In this document: positions 23,991-37,662 of the stretch, one piece after another
How positions within the stretch are numbered: position 1 is the stretch's first letter
Layout: every line of letters starts with the position of its first letter
Assembly: GCA_030386875.1 (NCBI GenBank)
Contig: CM059564.1
Location: 47,574,075-47,638,074, forward strand
DNA from: Morinoia aosen
Lineage: Eukaryota; Arthropoda; Malacostraca; Amphipoda; Talitridae
Length of the DNA: 64,000 nt
Reading direction: 5' to 3'
Translations under genes and position numbers: made by a program
The notes under the pieces: generated by a model
Database searches by the model: none
The model's input: only the letters and a program-made list of their open reading frames with translations
Told to the model about the DNA's origin: nothing

Positions 23991-26900
23991 GTCTACCTGC
24001 ACGTCTCGTCTACCTACACATCTCGTATACCTACACATCTCGTATACCTACACATCTCGTATACCTACACATCTTGTCTACCTACACATCTTGTCTACCT
24101 ACACATCTCGTATACCTACACATCTCGTATACCTACACATCTTGTCTACCTACACATCTTGTCTACCTACACATCTCGTATACCTACACATCTCGCATAC
24201 CAACACATCTTGTCTACCTACACGTCTTGTCTACCTACACATCTTGTCTACCTACACATCTTGTCTACCTACACGTCTCGTCTACCTACACATCTCGTAT
24301 ACCTTCACATTTTGTCTACCTACACATCTTGTCTACCTACACATCTTATCTACCTACACGTCTCGTCTACCTACACATCTCGTATACCTACACATCTTGT
24401 CTACCTACACATCTTGTCTACCTACACATCTCGTATACCTACACATCTCGTATACCTAAACATCTCGTATACCTACACATCTCGTATACCTACACATCTT
24501 GTCTACCTACACATCTTGTCTACCTACACATCTCGTATACCTACACATCTTGTCTACCTACACATCTTGTCTACCTACACATCTTGTCTACCTACACATC
24601 TTGTCTACCTACACATCTCGTATACCTACACGTCTCGTATACCTACACGTCTCGTATACCTACACGTCTCGTATACCTACACGTCTCGTATACCTACACG
24701 TCTCGTATACCTACACGTCTCGTATACCTACACGTCTCGTATACCTACACATCTTGTCTACCTACACATCTCGTACACCTACACATCTCGTCTACCTACA
24801 CATCTCGTCTACCTACACATCTTGTCTACCTACACGTCTCGTATACCTACACGTCTCGTCTACCTACACATCTCGTCTACCTACACATCTTGTCTACCTA
24901 CACATCTCGTATACCTACACATCTCGTCTACCTACACATCTCGTCTACCTACACATCTTGTCTACCTACACATCTCGTATACCTACACATCTCGTCTACC
25001 TACACATCTCGTCTACCTACACATCTTGTCTACCTACACATCTCGTATACCTACACATCTCGTATACCTACACGTCTCGTCTACCTACACATCTTGTCTA
25101 CCTACACATCTCGTATACCTACACATCTCGTCTACCTACACATCTCGTCTACCTACACATCTTGTCTACCTACACATCTCGTATACCTACACATCTCGTC
25201 TACCTACACATCTCGTCTACCTACACATCTTGTCTACCTACACGTCTCGTATACCTACACATCTCGTATACCTACACGTCTCGTATACCTACACATCTCG
25301 TCTACCTACACGTCTCGTCTACCTACACATCTCGTATACCTACACGTCTCGTATACCTACACATCTCGTCTACCTACACGTCTCGTATACCTACACATCT
25401 CGTCTACCTACACATCTTGTCTACCTACACATCTCGTATACCTACACGTCTCGTATACCTACACATCTCGTCTACCTACACATCTCGTATACCTACACGT
25501 CTCGTATACCTACACATCTCGTCTACCTACACGTCTCGTATACCTACACATCTCGTCTACCTACACGTCTCGTCTACCTACACGTCTCGTCTACCTACAC
25601 GTCTCGTCTACCTACACATCTCGTCTACCTACACGTCTCGTCTACCTACACATCTCGTATACCTACACATCTCGTCTACCTACACGTCTCGTCTACCTAC
25701 ACATCTCGTCTACCTACACATCTTGTCTACCTACACATCTTGTCTACCTACACATCTTGTCTACCTACACATCTTGTCTACCTACACATCTTGTCTACCT
25801 ACACATCTCGTCTACCTACACATATCGTCTACCTACACGTCTTGTCTACCTACACATCTCGTATACCTACACATCTTGTCTACCTACACATCTTGTCTAC
25901 CTACACATCTTGTCTACCTACACATCTTGTCTACCTACACATCTTGTCTACCTACACATCTTGTCTACCTACACATCTTGTCTACCTACACGTCTCGTCT
26001 ACCTACACATCTCGTCTACCTACACATCTTGTCTACCTACACATCTCGTATACCTACACATCTTGTCTACCTACACATCTTGTCTACCTACACATCTCGT
26101 ATACCTACACATCTTGTCTACCTACACATCTCGTCTACCTACACGTCTCGTATACCTACACATCTTGTCTACCTACACATCTTGTCTACCTACACATCTT
26201 GTCTACCTACACATCTTGTCTACCTACACATCTTGTCTACCTACACATCTTGTCTACCTACACATCTTGTCTACCTACACGTCTCGTATACCTACACATC
26301 TTGTCTACCTACACATCTTGTCTACCTACACATCTTGTCTACCTACACGTCCCGTATACCTACACATCTTGTCTACCTACACATCTCGTCTACCTACACG
26401 TCTCGTATACCTACACATCTTGTCTACCTACACATCTCGTATACCTACACATCTTGTCTACCTACACATCTTGTCTACCTACACATCTTGTCTACCTACA
26501 CATCTTGTCTACCTACACATCTTGTCTACCTACACATCTTGTCTACCTACACATCTTGTCTACCTACACGTCTCGTATACCTACACATCTTGTCTACCTA
26601 CACATCTTGTCTACCTACACATCTCGTCTACCTACACGTCTCGTATACCTACACATCTTGTCTACCTACACATCTTGTCTACCTACACATCTTGTCTACC
26701 TACACATCTTGTCTACCTACACATCTCGTATACCTACACATCTTGTCTACCTACACATCTTGTCTACCTACACATCTCGTATACCTACACATCTTGTCTA
26801 CCTACACATCTTGTCTACCTACACGTCTCGTCTACCTACACATCTCGTATACCTACACATCTTGTCTACCTACACATCTCGTCTACCTACACATCTCGTA

Positions 26901-29900
26901 TACCTACACGTCTCGTCTACCTACACATCTTGTCTACCTACACGTCTCGTCTACCTACACATCTCGTCTACCTACACATCTCGTCTACCTACACATCTCG
27001 TATACCTACACATCTCGTCTACCTACACGTCTCGTATACCTACACGTCTCGTATACCTACACATCTCGTCTACCTACACGTCTCGTCTACCTACACATCT
27101 TGTCTACCTACACGTCTCGTCTACCTACACGTCTCGTCTACCTACACATCTCGTCTACCTACACATCTCGTATACCTACACATCTCGTATACCTACACAT
27201 CTCGTCTACCTACACATCTTGTCTACCTACACGTCTCGTCTACCTACACATCTCGTATACCTACACATCTCGTCTACCTACACATCTCGTATACCTACAC
27301 ATCTTGTCTACCTACACATCTTGTCTACCTACACCTCTCGTCTACCTACACATCTCGTCTACCTACACATCTTGTCTACCTACACATCTCGTCTACCTAC
27401 ACATCTCGTCTACCTACACATCTCGTCTACCTACACGTCTCGTCTACCTACACGTCTCGTCTACCTACACAACTCGTCTACCTACACATCTCGTCTACCT
27501 ACACATCTCGTCTACCTACACATCTCGTCTACCTACACGTCTCGTCTACCTACACATCTCGTCTACCAACACGTCTCGTCTACCTACACATCTTGTCTAC
27601 CTACACGTCTCGTCTACCTACACATCTTGTCTACCTACACATCTTGTCTACCTACACATCTCGTCTACCTACACATCTCGTATACCTACACGTCTCGTCT
27701 ACCTACACATCTCTTCTACCTACACATCTCGTATACCTACACGTCTCGTCTACCTACACATCTTGTCTACCTACACATCTTGTCTACCTACACGTCTCGT
27801 CTACCTACACATCTTGTCTACCTACACATCTTGTCTACCTACACGTCTCGTCTACCTACACATCTTGTCTACCTACACATCTTGTCTACCTACACGTCTC
27901 GTCTACCTACACGTCTCGTCTACCTACACATCTCGTCTACCTACACGTCTCGTCTACCTACACATCTCGTCTACCTACACATCTTGTCTACCTACACATC
28001 TTGTCTACCTACACATCTTGTCTACCAACACATCTTGTCTACCTACACGTCTCGTATACCTACACATCTTGTCTACCTACACATCTTGTCTACCTACACA
28101 TCTTGTCTACCTACACGTCCCGTATACCTACACATCTTGTCTACCTACACATCTTGTCTACCTACACATCTCGTCTACCTACACGTCTCGTATACCTACA
28201 CATCTTGTCTACCTACACATCTCGTATACCTACACATCTTGTCTACCTACACATCTTGTCTACCTACACATCTTGTCTACCTACACATCTTGTCTACCTA
28301 CACATCTTGTCTACCTACACATCTTGTCTACCTACACATCTTGTCTACCTACACGTCTCGTATACCTACACATCTTGTCTACCTACACATCTTGTCTACC
28401 TACACATCTCGTCTACCTACACGTCTCGTATACCTACACATCTTGTCTACCTACACATCTTGTCTACCTACACATCTTGTCTACCTACACATCTTGTCTA
28501 CCTACACATCTCGTATACCTACACATCTTGTCTACCTACACATCTTGTCTACCTACACATCTCGTATACCTACACATCTTGTCTACCTACACATCTTGTC
28601 TACCTACACGTCTCGTCTACCTACACATCTCGTATACCTACACATCTTGTCTACCTACACATCTCGTCTACCTACACATCTCGTATACCTACACGTCTCG
28701 TCTACCTACACATCTTGTCTACCTACACGTCTCGTCTACCTACACATCTCGTCTACCTACACATCTCGTCTACCTACACATCTCGTATACCTACACATCT
28801 CGTCTACCTACACGTCTCGTATACCTACACGTCTCGTATACCTACACATCTCGTCTACCTACACGTCTCGTCTACCTACACATCTTGTCTACCTACACGT
28901 CTCGTCTACCTACACGTCTCGTCTACCTACACATCTCGTATACCTACACGTCTCGTATACCTACACATCTCGTCTACCTACACGTCTCGTATACCTACAC
29001 ATCTCGTCTACCTACACATCTTGTCTACCTACACATCTCGTATACCTACACGTCTCGTATACCTACACATCTCGTCTACCTACACATCTCGTATACCTAC
29101 ACGTCTCGTATACCTACACATCTCGTCTACCTACACGTCTCGTATACCTACACATCTCGTCTACCTACACGTCTCGTCTACCTACACGTCTCGTCTACCT
29201 ACACGTCTCGTCTACCTACACATCTCGTCTACCTACACGTCTCGTCTACCTACACATCTCGTATACCTACACATCTCGTCTACCTACACGTCTCGTCTAC
29301 CTACACATCTCGTCTACCTACACATCTTGTCTACCTACACATCTTGTCTACCTACACATCTTGTCTACCTACACATCTTGTCTACCTACACATCTTGTCT
29401 ACCTACACATCTCGTCTACCTACACATATCGTCTACCTACACGTCTTGTCTACCTACACATCTCGTATACCTACACATCTTGTCTACCTACACATCTTGT
29501 CTACCTACACATCTTGTCTACCTACACATCTTGTCTACCTACACATCTTGTCTACCTACACATCTTGTCTACCTACACATCTTGTCTACCTACACGTCTC
29601 GTCTACCTACACATCTCGTCTACCTACACATCTTGTCTACCTACACATCTCGTATACCTACACATCTTGTCTACCTACACATCTTGTCTACCTACACATC
29701 TCGTATACCTACACATCTTGTCTACCTACACATCTCGTCTACCTACACGTCTCGTATACCTACACATCTTGTCTACCTACACATCTTGTCTACCTACACA
29801 TCTTGTCTACCTACACATCTTGTCTACCTACACATCTTGTCTACCTACACATCTTGTCTACCTACACATCTTGTCTACCTACACGTCTCGTATACCTACA

Positions 29901-32900
29901 CATCTTGTCTACCTACACATCTTGTCTACCTACACATCTTGTCTACCTACACGTCCCGTATACCTACACATCTTGTCTACCTACACATCTCGTCTACCTA
30001 CACGTCTCGTATACCTACACATCTTGTCTACCTACACATCTCGTATACCTACACATCTTGTCTACCTACACATCTTGTCTACCTACACATCTTGTCTACC
30101 TACACATCTTGTCTACCTACACATCTTGTCTACCTACACATCTTGTCTACCTACACATCTTGTCTACCTACACGTCTCGTATACCTACACATCTTGTCTA
30201 CCTACACATCTTGTCTACCTACACATCTCGTCTACCTACACGTCTCGTATACCTACACATCTTGTCTACCTACACATCTTGTCTACCTACACATCTTGTC
30301 TACCTACACATCTTGTCTACCTACACATCTCGTATACCTACACATCTTGTCTACCTACACATCTTGTCTACCTACACATCTCGTATACCTACACATCTTG
30401 TCTACCTACACATCTTGTCTACCTACACGTCTCGTCTACCTACACATCTCGTATACCTACACATCTTGTCTACCTACACATCTCGTCTACCTACACATCT
30501 CGTATACCTACACGTCTCGTCTACCTACACATCTTGTCTACCTACACGTCTCGTCTACCTACACATCTCGTCTACCTACACATCTCGTCTACCTACACAT
30601 CTCGTATACCTACACATCTCGTCTACCTACACGTCTCGTATACCTACACGTCTCGTATACCTACACATCTCGTCTACCTACACGTCTCGTCTACCTACAC
30701 ATCTTGTCTACCTACACGTCTCGTCTACCTACACGTCTCGTCTACCTACACATCTCGTCTACCTACACATCTCGTATACCTACACATCTCGTATACCTAC
30801 ACATCTCGTCTACCTACACATCTTGTCTACCTACACGTCTCGTCTACCTACACATCTCGTATACCTACACATCTCGTCTACCTACACATCTCGTATACCT
30901 ACACATCTTGTCTACCTACACATCTTGTCTACCTACACATCTCGTCTACCTACACATCTCGTCTACCTACACATCTTGTCTACCTACACATCTCGTCTAC
31001 CTACACATCTCGTCTACCTACACATCTCGTCTACCTACACGTCTCGTCTACCTACACGTCTCGTCTACCTACACATCTCGTCTACCTACACATCTCGTCT
31101 ACCTACACAACTCGTCTACCTACACATCTCGTCTACCTACACATCTCGTCTACCTACACATCTCGTCTACCTACACGTCTCGTCTACCTACACATCTCGT
31201 CTACCAACACGTCTCGTCTACCTACACATCTTGTCTACCTACACGTCTCGTCTACCTACACATCTTGTCTACCTACACATCTTGTCTACCTACACATCTC
31301 GTCTACCTACACATCTCGTATACCTACACGTCTCGTCTACCTACACATCTCGTCTACCTACACATCTCGTATACCTACACGTCTCGTCTACCTACACATC
31401 TTGTCTACCTACACATCTTGTCTATCTACACGTCTCGTCTACCTACACATCTTGTCTACCTACACATCTTGTCTACCTACACGTCTCGTCTACCTACACA
31501 TCTTGTCTACCTACACATCTTGTCTACCTACACGTCTCGTCTACCTACACGTCTCGTCTACCTACACATCTCGTCTACCTACACGTCTCGTCTACCTACA
31601 CATCTCGTCTACCTACACATCTTGTCTACCTACACATCTTGTCTACCTACACATCTTGTCTACCAACACATCTTGTCTACCTACACGTCTCGTATACCTA
31701 CACATCTTGTCTACCTACACATCTTGTCTACCTACACATCTTGTCTACCTACACGTCCCGTATACCTACACATCTTGTCTACCTACACATCTTGTCTACC
31801 TACACATCTCGTCTACCTACACGTCTCGTATACCTACACATCTTGTCTACCTACACATCTCGTATACCTACACATCTTGTCTACCTACACATCTTGTCTA
31901 CCTACACATCTTGTCTACCTACACATCTTGTCTACCTACACATCTTGTCTACCTACACATCTTGTCTACCTACACATCTTGTCTACCTACTCGTCTCGTA
32001 TACCTACACATCTTGTCTACCTACACATCTTGTCTACCTACACATCTCGTCTACCTACACGTCTCGTATACCTACACATCTTGTCTACCTACACATCTTG
32101 TCTACCTACACATCTTGTCTACCTACACATCTTGTCTACCTACACATCTCGTATACCTACACATCTTGTCTACCTACACATCTTGTCTACCTACACATCT
32201 CGTATACCTACACATCTTGTCTACCTACACATCTTGTCTACCTACACGTCTCGTCTACCTACACATCTCGTATACCTACACATCTTGTCTACCTACACAT
32301 CTCGTCTACCTACACATCTCGTATACCTACACGTCTCGTCTACCTACACATCTTGTCTACCTACACGTCTCGTCTACCTACACATCTCGTCTACCTACAC
32401 ATCTCGTCTACCTACACATCTCGTAAACCTACACATCTCGTCTACCTACACGTCTCGTATACCTACACGTCTCGTATACCTACACATCTCGTCTACCTAC
32501 ACGTCTCGTCTACCTACACATCTTGTCTACCTACACGTCTCGTCTACCTACACGTCTCGTCTACCTACACATCTCGTCTACCTACACATCTCGTATACCT
32601 ACACATCTCGTATACCTACACATCTCGTCTACCTACACATCTTGTCTACCTACACGTCTCGTCTACCTACACATCTCGTATACCTACACATCTCGTCTAC
32701 CTACACATCTCGTATACCTACACATCTTGTCTACCTACACATCTTGTCTACCTACACATCTCGTCTACCTACACATCTCGTCTACCTACACATCTTGTCT
32801 ACCTACACATCTCGTCTACCTACACATCTCGTCTACCTACACATCTCTTCTACCTACACGTCTCGTCTACCTACACGTCTCGTCTACCTACACATCTCGT

Positions 32901-34284
32901 CTACCTACACATCTCGTCTACCTACACAACTCGTCTACCTACACATCTCGTCTACCTACACATCTCGTCTACCTACACATCTCGTCTACCTACACGTCTC
33001 GTCTACCTACACATCTCGTCTACCAACACGTCTCGTCTACCTACACATCTTGTCTACCTACACGTTTCGTCTACCTACACATCTTGTCTACCTACACATC
33101 TTGTCTACCTACACATCTCGTCTACCTACACATCTCGTATACCTACACGTCTCGTCTACCTACACATCTCGTCTACCTACACATCTCGTATACCTACACG
33201 TCTCGTCTACCTACACATCTTGTCTACCTACACATCTTGTCTACCTACACGTCTCGTCTACCTACACATCTTGTCTACCTACACATCTTGTCTACCTACA
33301 CGTCTCGTCTACCTACACATCTTGTCTACCTACACATCTTGTCTACCTACACGTCTCGTCTACCTACACGTCTCGTCTACCTACACATCTCGTCTACCTA
33401 CACGTCTCGTCTACCTACACATCTCGTCTACCTACACGTCTCGTCTACCTACACATCTTGTCTACCTACACGTCTCGTCTACCTACACGTCTCGTCTACC
33501 TACACATCTCGTCTACCTACACGTCTCGTCTACCTACACATCTTGTCTACCTACACATCTTGTCTACCTACACATCTCGTCTACCTACACGTCTCGTATA
33601 CCTACACATCTTGTCTACCTACACATCTTGTCTACCTACACATCTTGTCTACCTACACATCTCGTCTACCTACACATCTTGTCTACCTACACGTCTCGTA
33701 TACCTACACATCTCGTATACCTACACGTCTCGTCTACCTACACGTCTCGTCTACCTACACATCTCGTATACCTACACGTCTCGTCTACCTACACATCTTG
33801 TCTACCTACACGTCTCGTCTACCTACACGTCTCGTCTACCTACACATCTCGTCTACCTACACGTCTCGTCTACCTACACATCTTGTCTACCTACACGTCT
33901 CGTCTACCTACACATCTCGTATACCTACACGTCTCGTCTACCTACACATCTCGTATACCTACACATCTCGTCTACCTACACGTCTCGTCTACCTACACGT
34001 CGCGTCTACCTACACATCTCGTCTACCTACACGTCTCGTCTACCTACACATCTTGTCTACCTACACGTCTCGTCTACCTACACATCTCGTATACCTACAC
34101 GTCTCGTCTACCTACACATCTCGTATACCTACACATCTCGTCTACCTACACGTCTCGTCTACCTACACATCTCGTCTACCTACACGTCTCGTCTACCTAC
34201 ACATCTTGTCTACCTACACATCTCGTCTACCTACACATCTCGTCTACCTACACGTCTCGTATACCTACACGTCAACTTACACGT
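23991..34284 (+). repeat. Giant 17-bp minisatellite, about 604 units
   Basis: The unit is CTACCTACACGTCTCGT with frequent variants. Rare marker variants at 24201, 27567 and 33024 and unit starts at 23991, 34208 and 34259 all fall in the same 17-bp register, so there is no net non-unit indel across 10.27 kb. The three common variable sites are G/A in ACGTCT, C/T in CTCGT and C/A in GTCTA. The unit contains no stop codon in any forward frame and 17 is not a multiple of 3, so all three forward frames stay open for kilobases (3455, 3270 and 2755 codons), each cycling through a 17-residue repeat. I treat these as by-products rather than genes. Rare variants recur at offsets of 3604, 3638, 1768 and 1819 bp, all multiples of 17, which shows higher-order duplication. 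Confidence 0.97.
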
Positions 34285-34433
34285 CTGCAGCAGAAGCAAC
34301 TGAGCGTGTAGAGCAGTAAACTCGCTCCCAATAAAGCTTCCCGCGATCGTACCCCTGAATAAAATCCTTCTTATTGCTCCAGCAATCGACTATGTAGAGC
34401 CGAGGGGGATACTAGATACGGGTCTCTTTGCCT
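34285..34433. other. Short spacer between arrays
   Basis: About 150 bp of unique-looking sequence. It contains AATAAAG and AATAAAA, which resemble polyadenylation signals but have no identified gene. Confidence 0.35.
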
Positions 34434-34983
34434 TGTTGTGTTGGGGTGTGTTGGTGAGTGTGGGGGAGTGTGGGGAGGTGTGTTGGGGAGTGTGGGGTGT
34501 GTTGGGGAGTGTGGGGGAGTTTGGGGAGTGTGGGAAGGTGTGTTGTGGAGTGTAGGGAGGTGTGTTGGGAGTGTGGGGAGTGTGAGGATGTTTGGGGAGT
34601 GTGGAGTGTGTTGAGGAGTGTGGGGGAGTGTGGGGAAGTGGTTTGGGGAGTTTGGGAAGGTGTGTTGGGAAGTGTGGGGAGGTGTATAGGGGAATGTGGG
34701 GAGGTGTGTTGGGGAGTGTGGGGAGGTGTGTTGAGGAGTGTGGGTAGGTTGATTGGGGTGTGTTGGGGAGTGTGGGGAGGTGTGTTGGAGAGTGTGGGGA
34801 GGTGTGTTGGGGAGTGTTTGGAGGTGTGTTGGGGAGTGTGGGAGGTGGGTTGGGAGTGTAGGGGAGTGTGGGGAGGTGTGGGAGAAGTGTGTAGGGGGGT
34901 GTGGGAAGGTGTGTGGGGGAGTGTGGGGAGGTGTGTTGGGGAGGGGTGTGGGGAGGTGTGTTTGGGAGGAGTGTGGGAGTGCG
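34434..34983 (+). repeat. G-rich ~22-bp degenerate minisatellite
   Basis: About 25 diverged units built on GTGTGTTGGGGAGTGTGGGG. The plus strand is almost free of C over 550 bp, with repeated GGGG and GGGGG runs that could form G-quadruplexes. Long Thr/Pro/His-rich ORFs on the minus strand are products of the repeat. Confidence 0.92.
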
Positions 34984-36965
34984 GAGCAGGGGAGTTGGAA
35001 CGTGGGTTATTAAGGATGTTGTCATGTAGTGCAAGTTTCTGCAGAGTTGATGAGGATGTGATGTTGATGTTCCCAGTAAATTGGTGGGAAGGAGTTAGAG
35101 AAGTAATTCTGATCTCTGTAGAGTAGACGGAGGTGTTATGGAGAAAGGCAATAAACCGTTGCGTAGCCTTCACCCTTGTCTTCAAGCACGCAGACAAAAG
35201 CAATGATCCCCATCATTAATGGGTGGCGGATTGCCGAGATGAATGGCCCCCTTCAAATTTCACAGAGTGGTGGCACAACTTTTTCATTCGCCCGAGGTTT
35301 CGCGCGGCTTTTCTTATTTGCGCGCCCGAGGTTTTTTTGCGGCGCTTTCGTACCCTCCCACCTGGCGACCAATTTTTATTATTATTGTTTCTTCTTTTAT
35401 AATTGTGAATTAATAAATTGATAATGGTTTAACTGCGTTAGTGATGCATAGAAAAAAAATTTGTTACGTACTATTTTTACTTATGCACCTATTTAATTTT
35501 GAAGACAGTGTTAAATCGTAATTTTCTTCAAATCCCTGTTTTTCTCTTAGAAAATAATTTAAATTACAACGGAAGTTGAACTCATTCCTGTTAATACAAA
35601 TTAAATGAAGAACATAACCTCAATTGAAAGCTTGGTCTAAGTATCAGACGTTTGAATCGACCCAAGATGGCGTCGCCACCTCACCGGTTGGTTACAACGA
35701 AAAATTGAAATAAGCCCACAAATGATGGATATAACATCCCTTTTTTCCATTCGCTCTATAGAAAAAAGCGTTAAATGTTTTTAATTAATTACGTGCCTCC
35801 CGTTTGACCAAGTTTCAGTTTTACATACATAATTTTCAAAAAAATTGAGTACACAATTAATTCATAGAGTTTTATCTTATTTTCATGAAAAGTTGAAAAC
35901 ACTGGGTTGAAAACTACATATCTGTACAATAATACAATTCAACTTTATTCGTTTCCATCGTTTAGCTATACGTAAACCATACGTAAATTATTGCTCTAGA
36001 AACATAAATTCAGTATTTGCTGCGAGAGGTTAACTCCTCAACCAACCGCCTTGCGAATGGCTTTCCGCGCTCGTGGTGACTGTTCAATTTAAATCAATAT
36101 TCCCAGAATTTGAACTGCAGTGGTAAAATATTTACGGCATCCAGTGGTTACGAGCGATTACGGTGGCGATATTTCCGCTAGAAATCGATTCCGTAGCTTA
36201 GATACCGTGCAGGCATCGACCGAGTTTATGCGGCGAAGATTTCCATCCCTGCATTACGACTCCATAAATGGCCTGAGGGCAGTCAGCGTCCCGGCCATAA
36301 AGCCAGCGTAAAACAGCTCCCACCAACACAATAACCAAAACTTTATTCCAGTGAAACACGGCAGAAGTTTTAGTTCAGTTTTGGCCGCACGGCGGGCCTG
36401 ACAGGAATTATTAATCTAAAGCAGTTAATGCTGGGCTATTGCTGATGCCTGTTCAGTGTACCGTAAACATTCGCCGACGCCTTTACCGAAGTTCGTTCAG
36501 CTCTTGTTAATTGCGGAGAGGAGAAAGTTTCAGGGTGAGGCACCCACCTTATTGTGTATGGTACGTATAAGTATTTAATAGAACAGTTGGCTACATTATT
36601 GCGAAGTCAATAATGCTTCAAGCCACTCAAATTACACGTCCAAAGAAATTTGTTAGAGATACAAATAAATTGCATCCATCGAGTTGTGGAGCTAAAAATA
36701 AACCTTGGAATCTAGCAGGGTTCGGGTGTGTTTTTGCCTCCGATAAACTTTGGTCCTGCAATTAAGCACACTGCAGGCTCTGAATTTTTTTTTAAATGGG
36801 TGACTTTCAATAATGTGAGACGACTTTCTTGTCTGTTAAGCTCAATTAATTTTTTTATCATCAGATGATATCGCTTTTACCAAAAGGTTTGAGCTAGATT
36901 AACATTTTAACTACGACGTGACCTACTACGGGTGGTCACTGAGGGGATTTTCATGACGCTGCTGA
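34984..36965. other. Non-coding stretch
   Basis: No gene is supported. The ORFs at 35176-35421 and 36120-36311 have no recognisable domain. Confidence 0.4.
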
Positions 36966-37112
36966 CCGACCAGCAGCCAAAAGACTCAATTTTCCTAAAT
37001 ACTTTATGAAAACTAAATGAAGGCACGATCTATTTAATGTTCGTTATTTTCAAAATTATATTTAAAATTAACTCAAATTTGAGTTGAATATTGAACCAGT
37101 CGCAGTTTACGT
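36966..37112 (+). repeat. Interspersed repeat, copy 2
   Basis: Collinear, diverged similarity to 4141-4320 on the same strand, from GACCAGCAGCCA through GTTGAATATTGAAC. The class is unknown. Confidence 0.55.
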
Positions 37113-37662
37113 TCCAAGGGTTTAAACTATAGGTACCAACTGCATCTTACTGCCGGGGGCTTTAAGGTCTCAACTGTCAGAAACGATTGGAATTTTCCTG
37201 ACCTCTTACGAAATACCCTCTACATCAAGAAAACACAGCTTGAAAATGAGCACGCTCTCACTTCGAGCGCACATCAGAAAAAATCAACGCTTGCCAAAAC
37301 GTACCCAATTGGCTCTCCTTTAGAGCATGCAAATGCTGTACACAGGGCGTTTACATCTCCTGCGAACCTCTGCAAGTTTTTCCGACGTTCTGACATCAAG
37401 TTCAGGTCAATGCCAGCGGTACGCCATGAACTTGGTTCTTCGAGAGAGCTGCGGTCCAGCTTTTTCTGTTGAGTTACAGGGACGCAGGAGGGAAGTTAGC
37501 CGAGAACTTGTTCAGTCATACACACTTGCAAGCGAGCTTTCGAATTCCAGCGATGTTGGTGCGCCACTTTCACTTTTGGTTGCCGCCTCGGAGGAATTGA
37601 GATTTTTATCACTGAATCAAGGGTTTTGTCTCGCTTGCGATGTGCTCTGTGTAATTAGAACG
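37113..37662. other. Non-coding stretch
   Basis: An ORF (37327-37674) of 115 codons runs into the 20-bp array. It has no recognisable domain, and its last residues come from array sequence. It is not called as a gene. Confidence 0.4.

Noticed and set aside
23991..34284. CRISPR array
   Set aside because: Units are directly tandem with no unique spacers, no cas genes are present, and the genome is eukaryotic.
23936..34319. Four huge plus-strand ORFs (598 to 3455 codons) as protein-coding genes
   Set aside because: They are overlapping frames of one stop-free 17-bp tandem repeat, all with the same 17-residue cycle, and have no domain or distinct start context.
34390..35203. Thr/Pro/His-rich ORFs on the minus strand and Gly/Val-rich ORFs on the plus strand
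   Set aside because: Low-complexity translations of the 22-bp G-rich array.
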